Assembly: GCF_023920105.1 (NCBI RefSeq) | Contig: NZ_CP083693.1 | Coordinates: 699,001 to 763,000 of the forward strand | Direction: 5' to 3' | DNA: 64,000 nt | Source of the DNA: Bartonella taylorii | Lineage (GTDB): Bacteria > Pseudomonadota > Alphaproteobacteria > Rhizobiales > Rhizobiaceae | Part shown: positions 1-7,317 of the stretch, piece by piece | Layout: every line of letters starts with the position of its first letter | How positions within the stretch are numbered: the stretch's first letter is position 1 | Notes under the pieces: generated by a model | Databases searched by the model: none | What the model saw: only the letters and a program-made list of their open reading frames with translations | What the model was told of the DNA's origin: nothing | Position numbers and translations under genes: made by a program

Positions 1-65
1 CTTTGTTGTTCGTCTTTGCCGCGAGATCTGTCAATTGCAAAGGGCAAACCACTTTCATGCTTCAT
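1..65 (-). CDS. Phage gene downstream of tail protein I, partial
   Basis: This is the first 21 codons of a leftward gene cut by the window edge. The ATG at 65 lies just after the stop of the tail protein I gene and has a GAGG Shine-Dalgarno about 7 bases upstream. The visible peptide begins MKHESGLPFAIDRSRG and is too short for a family call. In P2/Mu-type phages the gene after I usually encodes a tail fibre, so that role is an inference from position only. Confidence 0.5.
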   Translation of the reverse strand, partial: MKHESGLPFAIDRSRGKDEQQ

Positions 66-66
66 A

Positions 67-1173
67 TTAAAACCTCAATAAAATCTTGAATTGTTCGCGA
101 ACATCGGCGCGCAAAGGAATAGTGATAGGCGTTTTGAGTATCTCCACACCGCCACTTAGTTCATCAGGCTCACACCAAAGCTTGCCAAAGGGGATATCTT
201 GTTTGGGAATGCCGTGAACGAGAATGGAAATAAATGCTGCTTGTTTATCGTTAACATCGTGAAAATCTGTACGGGCAGCAAGAAACAACAGAGTGCCTGT
301 TGTGGAAGGATTAAATTTGTTACCACAATGGCTATAAACACCATCCAAAGCCTGTTCGACAGGCGCTACAGCATAGCATCTTCGATACCCAATCACGCCA
401 TCTTGGCTGTCTCTTAACACGAGATAAAGCGTGCGGTTGCTAAACCATTCTGCCATGAGTATATCGCGTTCATGTTTTTTGACCGAACACCACGGAAAAT
501 TTGCCATGTCCCATGGATAATCGATTTGATCCCAGCTTAATTCCTCATCCCCATCATCTATCCAATTGCCAATAAGCTTGCCTTCTTCTCTTGTGAGAAC
601 GCGCTCTATCTCTGTCGTGCGTCCAAAGGAAAACAAAGCATTCCCAGCTGTTAAGCTTACACCGCTCTCATACTCCAACATGCTGTCATCAAGCCGTGAC
701 ATATTGCCTTGCGATGCCTCAACGTCATAGCCATAAACACCACGGCGAAAATCAGAGCGCAGACTTTTGGAAAGGTCGGTGATTGCTTCAATGGCTTCAA
801 GGCTTTTGCGTTCAGGCAACTGATCAAAGTAGAGTTGAAAGGAGTTCCACCATGCACGCCCTGTCCATGCGGGCACAAAACGTGCTGTAATCTGAAGCCA
901 TTCAAGCCCCAACTCTATTGCCGCAAGGGAGCCGCGCAAGCGCTGCCATTGAAGACCAGAATCAATCAAATCATAGAGATTTGGAACATAAGGCGTAAGC
1001 TCTCCAAGTCCATATTCTTCAATCAACCATGGTAAGAAGCGGGGAGGGCGTGTGATCAGTTTAGAGCGTGAAATCCCCAAAACAGAACCGTCAACATCTT
1101 TATGAAAATCGCAAGCATCGGCAAGGCGCTTTTCAAATTCCGTTGCGTTTGTGGGGAGTAGGGAGCCAACCAT
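67..1173 (-). CDS. Phage tail protein I (P2 gpI-like)
   Basis: Baseplate/tail-tip protein of the P2 gpI family, 368 residues. The N-terminus carries the family's recognisable stretch: LLPTNATEFEKRLADA, followed around residues 40-60 by PRFLPWLIEEYGL. The protein is longer than P2 gpI (about 175 residues), so the C-terminal half (after about residue 170) is an extension of unknown role, possibly a fibre-attachment region. The gene follows J with a one-base TAATG stop/start overlap, completing the conserved V-W-J-I order of contractile-tail phages. The family assignment rests on the N-terminus and synteny; the C-terminal function is not known. Confidence 0.82.
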   Translation of the reverse strand: MVGSLLPTNATEFEKRLADACDFHKDVDGSVLGISRSKLITRPPRFLPWLIEEYGLGELTPYVPNLYDLIDSGLQWQRLRGSLAAIELGLEWLQITARFVPAWTGRAWWNSFQLYFDQLPERKSLEAIEAITDLSKSLRSDFRRGVYGYDVEASQGNMSRLDDSMLEYESGVSLTAGNALFSFGRTTEIERVLTREEGKLIGNWIDDGDEELSWDQIDYPWDMANFPWCSVKKHERDILMAEWFSNRTLYLVLRDSQDGVIGYRRCYAVAPVEQALDGVYSHCGNKFNPSTTGTLLFLAARTDFHDVNDKQAAFISILVHGIPKQDIPFGKLWCEPDELSGGVEILKTPITIPLRADVREQFKILLRF

Positions 1174-2000
1174 TAGCGTACACGCCCTTTGAAGTTTAAG
1201 GTGATTTTTCCAATCGCTAAAACTTCTTCATCACAAACCGCACTGTCTTGTGTTGGTGCAACGGCAATCACTTTCTGAACACCAGGGATCATCAGTTTCG
1301 AAATCCACCACGATAAGCTTAATTCACGACCAATGGCTTGTTCTTGTCTCCATGCTGCTCTTAAATTTGCTTCCATTGTCGTGAGAATTTTCAACGATGT
1401 TTCCGGTAACAGCCAAACATCTGCTTCTAAATCTATTACTTTTTTTACAGCAGCGTGAACAATGATTGTATCATTTGTCATGATGATATTCTTTTTGTTA
1501 AGAGCTTGTGAGACTGTTTGTAAGAGATCTTCGGATGCTGTTCCTTCTTCATTGTTGCCAAAAAGAGCAACATAGATGGTTGGGTCTTTGCCTTTCCGAT
1601 AAACAATCGCATCCTTAACACGACTATCTGCTGTTAAGGCTATAAGCTTGTAATAGGGCTCTGTCCCGCTCCCATTGCCACCACGGGTATGAAGCTTTAT
1701 GCGTTCACGATACCTCTCGTCACTTTCACCCTCCATGCGGGCAAGACCATGCCAATTTCCTAAAGCGTCAAGAGATTCACCAGTTGCAAAATCAAGAATG
1801 TTATTGCGTGCCGCTTCGTTAATACGCTGCCTTAAAAGCAGCTCTCGATAGCTAAAAGCTTCAATGACTTTTACGGCCGGATCACTTTCGAGAATGGTAT
1901 ATTCAGGCAAAAGTTCTTTTAAATGGGCAAGAGCAGCAGCACGTATTTCCTCAAAAGAAAGTTCTGTGATGATTTCTGGTTTTGCAAGCACGTCATTCAT
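1173..2000 (-). CDS. Baseplate assembly protein J
   Basis: Baseplate J-like protein (P2 gpJ / Mu gp47 family), 275 residues, close to the usual length for P2-type J. It forms the baseplate wedge with W and I in contractile-tail phages. The N-terminal part includes a segment typical of the family (about residues 62-85: ELLLRQRINEAARNNILDFA) and then an LDALGNWHGLARMEGESDE stretch. The ATG at 2000 overlaps the TGA of the W gene by four bases (ATGA), implying translational coupling. It sits in the order V-W-J-I and is transcribed leftward with the late genes. Confidence 0.88.
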   Translation of the reverse strand: MNDVLAKPEIITELSFEEIRAAALAHLKELLPEYTILESDPAVKVIEAFSYRELLLRQRINEAARNNILDFATGESLDALGNWHGLARMEGESDERYRERIKLHTRGGNGSGTEPYYKLIALTADSRVKDAIVYRKGKDPTIYVALFGNNEEGTASEDLLQTVSQALNKKNIIMTNDTIIVHAAVKKVIDLEADVWLLPETSLKILTTMEANLRAAWRQEQAIGRELSLSWWISKLMIPGVQKVIAVAPTQDSAVCDEEVLAIGKITLNFKGRVR

Positions 2001-2338
2001 TTTATTAGTAATCCTTCCATGGTGATGAGCTTGCCGGATGGCAAATAAATACCTTCAAAGGATAAGGAAACTTGTCCAGCATCAACCATTTTAAAATCAA
2101 TTTTTTTCAATTTAAAACGCGGTTCCCACTTGTCTAACGCCTCAGCAACAGCAGCATAAAGAGCAACAGCAAAAGCATTGTTAACCGGTGCATCAATGAG
2201 TTCCGCAACACGTGAACCATAATCACGCCGCATCACACGCGAGCCAATGCGTGTTGACAAAATATCAAGGATTGATTGACGCAAATGATCAATGCCGGTC
2301 AATGGCTTTCCTGTTGTACGGTCCATTCCACTGTTCAA
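1997..2338 (-). CDS. Baseplate wedge protein W (GPW/gp25 family)
   Basis: A 113-residue protein of the GPW/gp25 family, which builds the inner baseplate wedge in P2- and T4-like tails. The segment RQSILDILSTRIGSRVMRRD followed by YGSR is the typical gp25 signature, and the length matches. The best start is the TTG at 2338: a strong AGGAGG sits about 7 bases upstream and the TTG overlaps the stop codon of gene V, whereas the first internal ATG (2326) is poorly spaced. It lies between V and J with overlapping ends on both sides. Confidence 0.88.
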   Translation of the reverse strand: MNSGMDRTTGKPLTGIDHLRQSILDILSTRIGSRVMRRDYGSRVAELIDAPVNNAFAVALYAAVAEALDKWEPRFKLKKIDFKMVDAGQVSLSFEGIYLPSGKLITMEGLLIK

Positions 2339-3024
2339 TTGGGACCTCCTGTCATGGAGCCACCAGGAGTAACACCGCCGTGAACATGTGTTGCTCCTAC
2401 ATTGCTGCCGTTGTGCTTTAATCCACCTGAATGGATGGAAACATCATCACCGGAGTGAAGAGAGAGACCATCACCCGAATTGAGTGAAACGCCACCACCG
2501 GCTTTCAAAGAAATGTTGCCATCTGCGTTTAGACTTATATCTTTTTCTGAAACAATTTTTATGCCTTCTGGTGCTGTAAGCTCTAGCTTACCACCATCAC
2601 CTTTTAGTGACACACCATCAGCGATTGTCAGGATAAATTTTCCGCCTGATTTGATAGTGAGTGCATAGCTGTTTTGTTCATCATCATATTCAAGGCTGGT
2701 TCCATCAGGGTATATCGTTCGGTGAATACTGCCCTTATCGGCTGCTTGATTAGCATCTGTATGAATGGAGCCAATAATCACTCCTTGCGATAAATCCCCT
2801 GATGATGAAACAACAATCACTTGCTCTCCAACATCGCGCCCTTCATAAGAGCGTGTTTTACCGGCGCGGGCTTGTGTATCTGGAATCCAGTCACTAACAA
2901 GATTTCCACTTTTTATCCGATAGCGTGCGTTTTTATGGTCGACATGGCTAATCTTACCCACCACAACCATATTTGCCACACGTCTTTTTAAATCTGTGAT
3001 TTCTTTATCGCGCCGCTCTAACAT
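2335..3024 (-). CDS. Baseplate assembly protein V (spike)
   Basis: Baseplate spike protein of the P2 gpV / Mu gp45 family, 229 residues; it forms the membrane-piercing trimeric spike at the tail tip. The N-terminal OB-fold region (about residues 20-95) contains NARYRIKSGNLVSDWIPDTQ and GEQVIVVSSSGDLSQGVIIG, as expected. The C-terminal part is a run of short beta repeats with recurring 'sLksGdgvsL' units (ISLKAGGGVSLNSGDGLSLH), typical of the triple-stranded spike stalk, and it ends in a Gly-rich tail. The ATG at 3024 has an AGAGG upstream and overlaps the preceding gene by 20 bases. Confidence 0.87.
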   Translation of the reverse strand: MLERRDKEITDLKRRVANMVVVGKISHVDHKNARYRIKSGNLVSDWIPDTQARAGKTRSYEGRDVGEQVIVVSSSGDLSQGVIIGSIHTDANQAADKGSIHRTIYPDGTSLEYDDEQNSYALTIKSGGKFILTIADGVSLKGDGGKLELTAPEGIKIVSEKDISLNADGNISLKAGGGVSLNSGDGLSLHSGDDVSIHSGGLKHNGSNVGATHVHGGVTPGGSMTGGPN

Positions 3025-3553
3025 GAGTAACCTCGATTTTATGGTATTTATCTTTGTTTTTCAGGCCTGTCTCTGGTTCAAAGCTTAAGAAAGGTTCAAC
3101 GAGTCTTGCTGTTACACTGCCTTCTTCTTCATCCATGTTGGGGATATTTGTTACATAAATGACTTCAAAGGTTAAAATTGCACCATGGAGCGCTAGGGCG
3201 CCATTATCGCCAAAGGCAAAAGCAATATTTTGTAGGCGGCATGCCTCAACTGTGTTGTTAAGATTAGGATTAGCGTAAAAAATCTCCTCAACTTCCCATG
3301 CTAATTGATCAACAAAACGTGCTCCACCTTCACATGTCGCATAACATTCAACATCCACTATTAAAACGCGCCGCCTTACTCCATAATCATAGCCATCTTC
3401 AATCGTTTCACTTTGTGTTGAGATATTAATTGCGGGCGTGTTCTCAGGGGAAAAGTTGAAATCGCGCATATTGAAAACATTGTCACCAGAAGCCGTCTTT
3501 GCTGCTTTGATCAATGCAACAAAGCTTTCCCTGATCGTCTCTCTAGGATGCAT
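3005..3553 (-). CDS. Phage tail-terminator-like protein (U-like)
   Basis: A 182-residue phage protein placed directly before the baseplate genes. It opens with HPRETIRESFVALIKAAKT and contains long beta-rich stretches (RRVLIVDVECYATCEGG; LALHGAILTFEVIYVTNIP). This pattern resembles lambda gpU/minor-tail U family proteins, which end the tail tube and join it to the head. The match is at pattern level, so the role is inferred from size, sequence style and position between head and baseplate genes. Its upstream neighbours on the other strand are the HicAB genes, which separate it from the head cluster. Confidence 0.55.
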   Translation of the reverse strand: MHPRETIRESFVALIKAAKTASGDNVFNMRDFNFSPENTPAINISTQSETIEDGYDYGVRRRVLIVDVECYATCEGGARFVDQLAWEVEEIFYANPNLNNTVEACRLQNIAFAFGDNGALALHGAILTFEVIYVTNIPNMDEEEGSVTARLVEPFLSFEPETGLKNKDKYHKIEVTHVRAAR

Positions 3554-3585
3554 GGGTGTTTCTGTCCAATTAAGTGTATAAAAGA

Positions 3586-3616
3586 TTGACTAGGATTAAT
3601 AATGATACTATTATTG
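3586..3616 (+). promoter_or_regulatory. Candidate hicAB promoter with operator
   Basis: TTGACT (3586-3591), 17 bases, then TATTAT (3609-3614), immediately before the hicA ATG at 3620. An inverted repeat AATAAT/ATTATT spans the -10 region, a plausible site for autorepression by HicB. Transcription from this promoter would give an almost leaderless hicA message. Confidence 0.45.
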
Positions 3617-3619
3617 GTT

Positions 3620-3874
3620 ATGAGCAATAAAGTTGAAAAAATAATCAGCTTGATGAAAGCATCACCAAAGAACATCAAGTTTTCAGATTTGTTGGCTGTG
3701 TGTGTCTATTTCTTTGGAGAACCACGGAACAATGGTTCAAGTCATTTTGTTTTTAAAACACCGTGGCTTGGTGATCCCCGTGTGAATATTCAAAAAGATT
3801 CTGGTAACAAAGCAAAAGCTTATCAAGTCAAACAAGTCTTACAAGCGATAGAAAGGATGAAACATGAACAATAA
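3620..3874 (+). CDS. hicA: HicA-like toxin (mRNA interferase)
   Basis: An 84-residue HicA-type protein. HicA toxins fold like a double-stranded-RNA-binding domain and cleave mRNA with a conserved histidine; here that is the His in the NNGSSHFVFKTP motif (about residue 45). The C-terminus has the usual helix (KAYQVKQVLQAIERM). It is somewhat longer than minimal HicA proteins (about 60 residues). The start at 3620 (MSNKVEK) is preferred over a longer reading from 3602 because it follows the promoter. The gene overlaps hicB by 11 bases, the normal toxin-first HicAB operon layout. It sits on the strand opposite to the phage late genes, as cargo. Confidence 0.75.
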   Translation: MSNKVEKIISLMKASPKNIKFSDLLAVCVYFFGEPRNNGSSHFVFKTPWLGDPRVNIQKDSGNKAKAYQVKQVLQAIERMKHEQ

Positions 3875-4181
3875 TCATTATACATATCGTGTTTTGTGGT
3901 CGCAAGAAGATGAGGAATATGTCGGATTGTGTGCAGAATTCCCATCCCTTTCATGGTTAGATGCTCAAGCAGAGAAAGCTTTAAAAGGTATTATGGACCT
4001 TGTTTCAGAAGTTGTTGAGGACATGCAACATAATGGAGAAGAAGTTCCTGTGCCTTTGTCACATGGTAAATACAGTGGTAAGTTTCAATTAAGAATACCA
4101 CCAGAACTCCATAGAAAACTTGCAATACAAGCCGCTGAAAATGGTGTGAGTTTAAACAGATACATTTCTTCTAAACTGTAA
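3864..4181 (+). CDS. hicB: HicB-like antitoxin
   Basis: A 105-residue HicB-family antitoxin. Residues 1-55 form the partial RNase-H-like HicB domain (YRVLWSQEDEEYVGLCAEFP, then ALKGIMDLVSEVVEDM). Residues 75-105 form a ribbon-helix-helix DNA-binding end (FQLRIPPELHRKLAIQAAEN). The protein should neutralise the HicA encoded just upstream and repress the operon. The two genes overlap, supporting co-translation. A shared terminator with the convergent antirepressor cassette follows at 4210. Confidence 0.82.
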   Translation: MNNNHYTYRVLWSQEDEEYVGLCAEFPSLSWLDAQAEKALKGIMDLVSEVVEDMQHNGEEVPVPLSHGKYSGKFQLRIPPELHRKLAIQAAENGVSLNRYISSKL

Positions 4182-4209
4182 TTTTTCTCTTTATAAACAT
4201 TCGTTTTTA

Positions 4210-4245
4210 ACCACCTCCCCATTTTTGAGAACAGGGAGGGGAGTT
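4210..4245. terminator. Bidirectional terminator-like hairpin
   Basis: A CCTCCCC / GGGAGGGG stem with a short loop lies between hicB (plus) and the antirepressor cassette (minus), followed rightward by a T-rich stretch. Similar hairpins occur at 15050 and 22906, in each case between a toxin-antitoxin operon and an antirepressor cassette. Confidence 0.6.
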
Positions 4246-4256
4246 GTGTTTTTGAG

Positions 4257-4535
4257 TTAAGCAACCTTTTTAATGGGGCTTTCCAAAGTAGGAGCATAGG
4301 CTCGCAACAAAGAATCCATGCTATGCGGTAGTTCTGAATCTCCAAAATCTGTTAGAACTGTTAAGATTTTAAGTATATTGGGCACCTCATCTTGAAGTTT
4401 TAAAATCAAAACCTTTTCTACCAGACTCATGATGTCAACCAAAGCAGTACATTCTTTGTCGTTAATATTTTCATCATTAGAAAACCGAAACAAAGCTATC
4501 CACAAATCGCATAAGAAGTTAGTATCTACCTTCAT
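4257..4535 (-). CDS. Antirepressor-linked small protein, copy 1
   Basis: A 92-residue protein of unknown function (starts MKVDTNFLCDLWIALFRF). Its ATG overlaps the antirepressor TGA by four bases, so it is probably translationally coupled. An identical protein is encoded at 15097-15375 and a near-identical one at 22954-23232, always directly downstream of an antirepressor. The predicted sequence is mainly helical, acidic in its first half, with no membrane segment. Strict linkage suggests it works with, or modulates, the antirepressor; that is inference. The longer reading frame that starts inside the antirepressor gene was rejected because the ATGA overlap start is conserved in all three copies. 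Confidence 0.7.
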   Translation of the reverse strand: MKVDTNFLCDLWIALFRFSNDENINDKECTALVDIMSLVEKVLILKLQDEVPNILKILTVLTDFGDSELPHSMDSLLRAYAPTLESPIKKVA

Positions 4536-5272
4536 TGTACACCCCCGTGGATTTGTTCTCTCAAACAAGCTAATCCTTTTGGTGTGATTTTTGTTGAAGG
4601 GAGTATCTTTTCTGTTCCGTCCGGTCTTTGAATGGTGATAGCAGGGCAATCCATAAAGCCTTTCTTGATCTTCTCCTGATAAGGTAACAGCGGCGCCCCT
4701 GGAGCCCGTCGATACACCCAATCATGTTTACGCAAGTAATCTGTTAAGTCCTTTGGTCGTACCTCTAACATCTTTGCTGCTTCAATTAAGCCAAACAAAC
4801 CATCAGAGCGCTTTAAGCCATCCAAAGCTTTTGCTTTTGGTGCTAATTCAGCAATAACATGATCTTTCTGTTCGATTTGATTTTGTAAGTGATTCAAGAC
4901 GCCAAGTAATGCTTCGGGTTTGGAGTAGTCAACTTGTGGTGTTGCTACTTGTTTTGCAAGTTTTTCACACTCAATAAAGTATAAACGAGCTTCTCTACCT
5001 TTCTTATTGTTCTCAAGCATAGAGAGCTCTTTGGCTACACTTAAAGTTAGATGATAATCTTTAGAGGGACGGCCACCTTGGAGGTTTTCCCCAAAATTGG
5101 TGAAAACTAAATAATCCTGATTTTCTAATAAATTATATTTGTTGATGCGATATTTAATCCAAGTAGAGAAATCTTTACCTACTTCTAAAAACGTATGTAA
5201 ATCACGTGCATTAACGGTTTGAACAATTTCCTGTCCAATGGTTTGTTCCGATATCGGAATAAGAGTGTTCAT
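4532..5272 (-). CDS. Phage antirepressor (AntA/AntB + KilA-C), copy 1
   Basis: A 246-residue antirepressor. Residues about 15-100 match the AntA/AntB N-terminal domain (IVQTVNARDLHTFLEVGKDF, then DYHLTLSVAKELSMLENN). A short coiled linker follows, and residues about 140-240 form the KilA-C/ANT domain (LFGLIEAAKMLEVRPKDL, KGLACLREQI). Such proteins bind and disable phage repressors, or act as DNA-binding regulators. The ATG at 5272 has a GGAG Shine-Dalgarno which lies inside the switch-like leader described at 5273-5548. The C-terminal half is shared nearly base for base with the copy at 15372, while the N-terminus is different there, so domains are being shuffled. Confidence 0.85.
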   Translation of the reverse strand: MNTLIPISEQTIGQEIVQTVNARDLHTFLEVGKDFSTWIKYRINKYNLLENQDYLVFTNFGENLQGGRPSKDYHLTLSVAKELSMLENNKKGREARLYFIECEKLAKQVATPQVDYSKPEALLGVLNHLQNQIEQKDHVIAELAPKAKALDGLKRSDGLFGLIEAAKMLEVRPKDLTDYLRKHDWVYRRAPGAPLLPYQEKIKKGFMDCPAITIQRPDGTEKILPSTKITPKGLACLREQIHGGVQ

Positions 5273-5548
5273 GAGAACTCCTTACTATTTAGACGTTTCT
5301 TAATGACACTCAATTAAAGAGTGCCGGGTGCTAAGAAACACGGTAGTAAGTCCGTCGTTATGCTTTCCCCATAAGGGTATTGTATAGCGTAACTACACCC
5401 GACAAGATCATTATATGCGTGTAACATACAATGAGTCAAAGCCTTTAAACGTGCGGAGAAGAGATTGTTTCGTAACCAAATCCGCTTACTATTTAAGGTG
5501 TTTCTTAGGCACCTGATTCGATTATTCATACTACTGTCATAATGTCAA
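5273..5548 (-). ncRNA. Antirepressor switch leader L1 (cis)
   Basis: Structured leader with its own promoter: TTGACA (5543-5548), 17 bases, ATAATC. The 5' arm carries tag TAGTAAG (plus-strand cttacta 5485-5491). The middle arm carries the complement (tagtaag 5344-5350). The third arm at the ribosome site repeats the 5' tag (cttacta 5281-5287), touching GGAG. The middle arm can therefore pair either with the 5' arm, leaving the start site open, or with the third arm, hiding it. A flanking CTAAGAAAC/GTTTCTTAG pair extends the first helix. The central hairpin has a GTTACGC-type stem that is conserved across copies, here with one wobble. Confidence 0.72.
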
Positions 5549-5611
5549 GCTACTTTCGATAATTTTTAAATTTTTGCTATTGGCAATTTGTAATTATTGT
5601 AAAAAAAAGAG

Positions 5612-5640
5612 TTGATTTATATCTTAAGATAAAATATATT
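5612..5640 (+). promoter_or_regulatory. Promoter and operator of the XRE-ImmA pair
   Basis: TTGATT (5612-5617), 17 bases, TATATT (5635-5640). The spacer contains the perfect 12-bp palindrome TATCTTAAGATA (5620-5631), a likely operator for the XRE protein encoded downstream. Confidence 0.55.
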
Positions 5641-5683
5641 CAACCTATTAAGATTAATTATCCGTCCTTTGGAGTTCTATTTG

Positions 5684-6049
5684 ATGCTTACACCATTTGG
5701 TAAAACCATACGAAAACTCCGTATTGATCGTGCAGAACGCCTTTTAGATATGGCTGATAAATTAGGTATATCTGTAGCGTTTTTATCTTCTGTCGAGATT
5801 GGCAAAAAATCTGTGCCTGTTGGTATGGAAGAAAAGATCATAGAATTATACGATTTAGATCAAGATATGGCTTCTCTCTTAAGAAAAGAGGCTGATTCCT
5901 GCCGTAAGAGTTTTACAATAAAGTCTTCTAATTTATCCACAGGTGAACTTGTTGGTATGTTTGCTAGAGTTATAGATAACATTTCTCCAGAAAATATAGA
6001 AAAAATGAAAAAATTATTGAAACAGATAAAAGAAAAAGAAGGTAAATAG
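5684..6049 (+). CDS. XRE-family transcriptional regulator
   Basis: A 121-residue protein with an N-terminal helix-turn-helix of the XRE/Cro type (about residues 3-60: FGKTIRKLRIDRAERLLDMA, then FLSSVEIGKKSVP). The C-terminal part is charged and helical. The ATG at 5684 has a GGAG nine bases upstream; the TTG at 5669 would place this ribosome site inside the gene and was rejected. It is followed after three bases by an ImmA/IrrE-type metallopeptidase gene. In ImmR-ImmA type pairs the protease cleaves the XRE repressor on induction, which is the likely arrangement here. The palindrome in its promoter suggests autoregulation. Confidence 0.8.
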   Translation: MLTPFGKTIRKLRIDRAERLLDMADKLGISVAFLSSVEIGKKSVPVGMEEKIIELYDLDQDMASLLRKEADSCRKSFTIKSSNLSTGELVGMFARVIDNISPENIEKMKKLLKQIKEKEGK

Positions 6050-6052
6050 AAG

Positions 6053-6589
6053 GTGTATAAAAGCATTGATTATGAAGTTCCTCCTCGTAGTTGGCACAAA
6101 ATTAGTTATTTAGCTGGTTTATTTCGAATGGAATTACAATTGTCAGATGTCCAATATTTTCCAGTAATGGAGTTTATTGAACACATTTTGCCTAATATGA
6201 AGCTAGATTTTCATTTACGTATCGCAGATAAGAAAGAACTTGGAAATGTGGGTGGTTTAACTGATCCACAAGGTAAGTTCATCGTTTTAAGAGAAGATAT
6301 TTATAGAGATGCGTACGATGGTAATGGTCGTGCAAGATTTACAGTTGCTCATGAATTTGCTCACCTCTTTTTACATACAAATTTACCCTTACAACGCGTA
6401 ATTGATTCTCATGAAATACCTGCTTATCGCAGTTCAGAACGGCAAGCTGATCAGTTTGCCGCTGAACTTTTAATGCCACGTTCAGGTATGCCCAAATTTA
6501 AGACTCCAGAAGAGGTCGCTAAGTGCTATAAAGTTTCATTACAAGCAGCAAAGGTTAGAATGAAAACATTAAATATTAAATCAGAATAA
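6053..6589 (+). CDS. ImmA/IrrE-family metallopeptidase
   Basis: A 178-residue protein with the zinc-protease motif HEFAH (residues about 100-104, within FTVAHEFAHLFLHT) and a downstream SERQADQFAAELLMP segment that supplies the third metal ligand in this family (PF06114). It starts at GTG 6053, three bases after the XRE gene, so the two form an operon. ImmA-type enzymes cut a partner repressor to release phage or mobile-element gene expression. The partner here would be the XRE protein or the prophage repressor at 29091; the sequence alone does not decide. Confidence 0.85.
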   Translation: MYKSIDYEVPPRSWHKISYLAGLFRMELQLSDVQYFPVMEFIEHILPNMKLDFHLRIADKKELGNVGGLTDPQGKFIVLREDIYRDAYDGNGRARFTVAHEFAHLFLHTNLPLQRVIDSHEIPAYRSSERQADQFAAELLMPRSGMPKFKTPEEVAKCYKVSLQAAKVRMKTLNIKSE

Positions 6590-6592
6590 AAA

Positions 6593-6657
6593 GGGTTTGA
6601 GTTGCAGCTCAAACCCATAAAGAGTTTACGTTAGGTTATGGTTCGCTAACGTAAAAC
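6593..6657 (+). terminator. Two hairpins after the ImmA gene
   Basis: GGGTTTGAG/CTCAAACCC (6593-6616) is followed by GTTTACGTTAG/CTAACGTAAAAC (6624-6657). The first is a likely terminator for the XRE-ImmA operon. The second is a separate inverted repeat of unknown role. Confidence 0.55.
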
Positions 6658-6755
6658 CAGACAGGAAACAACAAGATGCAACCTGTAAGCACAGGCGGAA
6701 TTGTATCATTGTAAATGTTTCTTGTCTAGGCTCATTCACCTAAAAAGGAACTTCC

Positions 6756-6887
6756 ATGTATAATACACAGAAGTTTAAAGAAAGTAAAACGTACGTTTTT
6801 CGCACTTGGCGTAGATGTCCTTATACGGGTCAAAGACTTTACGCGAAACACTATGGGCGAAAAGCTTGGCGCATTCCAATTGAGTGA
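6756..6887 (+). CDS. Small basic protein, 43 residues
   Basis: A short reading frame with an AAGGAA ribosome site about six bases before its ATG. The product is basic and aromatic-rich (FRTWRRCPYTGQRLYAKHYG) and ends WRIPIE. I do not recognise a family. The ribosome site, the compact composition and its place in an otherwise empty 350-bp gap make it a plausible gene. No partner function can be assigned. Confidence 0.45.
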   Translation: MYNTQKFKESKTYVFRTWRRCPYTGQRLYAKHYGRKAWRIPIE

Positions 6888-6944
6888 ATGTTAAAAAAGC
6901 AGAAGGGGGATATTTTATTCCCCTTCTGTATCTCAGAAATGTAA

Positions 6945-7316
6945 TCAAAGCTGCTTGCTAGATGAAGATTCGTTACGCAAGATAAGCTTATACATACCGG
7001 ATTCAGAGGCTTGGACATCTGTGATCACGAAGTGCTCTTGAGAAGAGGGAGCCTTGCTGTTTTCAGGGGAAATGATTACAACACTATCTTGAGGGTTTGG
7101 TGGTAATCCTCCGATATCATTGATACAAAGATCAAGTTCCTTTCTTGCAATTGTGGTAGGGATTCTACCACCAGCATCCGATTCTGAATGCTTAATGGTG
7201 TAAATCGCTGTGATACGAAAAGATTGCTGGTTGTCCTTTCGCGTGTAGATGATGGGCTGCCCAAAGGTGTTGCGCACATCTTTAACCATTTGGTTTAGCA
7301 GCCCGTGCCATCGCAT
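6945..7316 (-). CDS. Head-tail joining protein (lambda FII-like)
   Basis: A 123-residue protein directly after the major capsid gene, the position of FII in lambda-type heads. Lambda gpFII is 117 residues and caps the connector to receive the tail. Sequence features include FGQPIIYTRKDNQQSFRITA near the N-terminus and a beta-rich C-terminal part. The ATG at 7316 has a GGAG nine bases upstream and begins one base after the capsid stop codon. A TTG start five codons earlier was rejected. The assignment rests on size and gene order. Confidence 0.6.
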   Translation of the reverse strand: MRWHGLLNQMVKDVRNTFGQPIIYTRKDNQQSFRITAIYTIKHSESDAGGRIPTTIARKELDLCINDIGGLPPNPQDSVVIISPENSKAPSSQEHFVITDVQASESGMYKLILRNESSSSKQL

Positions 7317-7317
7317 G

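Larger units (their letters stand above)
4210..4848. repeat. Long dispersed repeat, copy 1
   Basis: About 640 bp nearly identical to 15050-15688 (offset 10840) and closely similar to 22906-23560. It covers the terminator hairpin, the 92-residue gene and the C-terminal half of the antirepressor. Copies 1 and 2 differ only at a few bases in the hairpin, then diverge abruptly at 4849/15689 inside the antirepressor gene. This points to recent gene conversion or recombination. Confidence 0.85.

Noticed and set aside
4257-4721. Extended 154-codon reading of the small antirepressor-linked gene
   Set aside because: Its first 62 codons lie inside the antirepressor gene in another frame; the conserved ATGA overlap marks the true start at 4535.
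5314-5529. Open frame of 71 codons through the leader
   Set aside because: Similar frames occur in other leaders (17149, 18697, 24211) but without ribosome sites; conservation follows RNA pairing and not codons.
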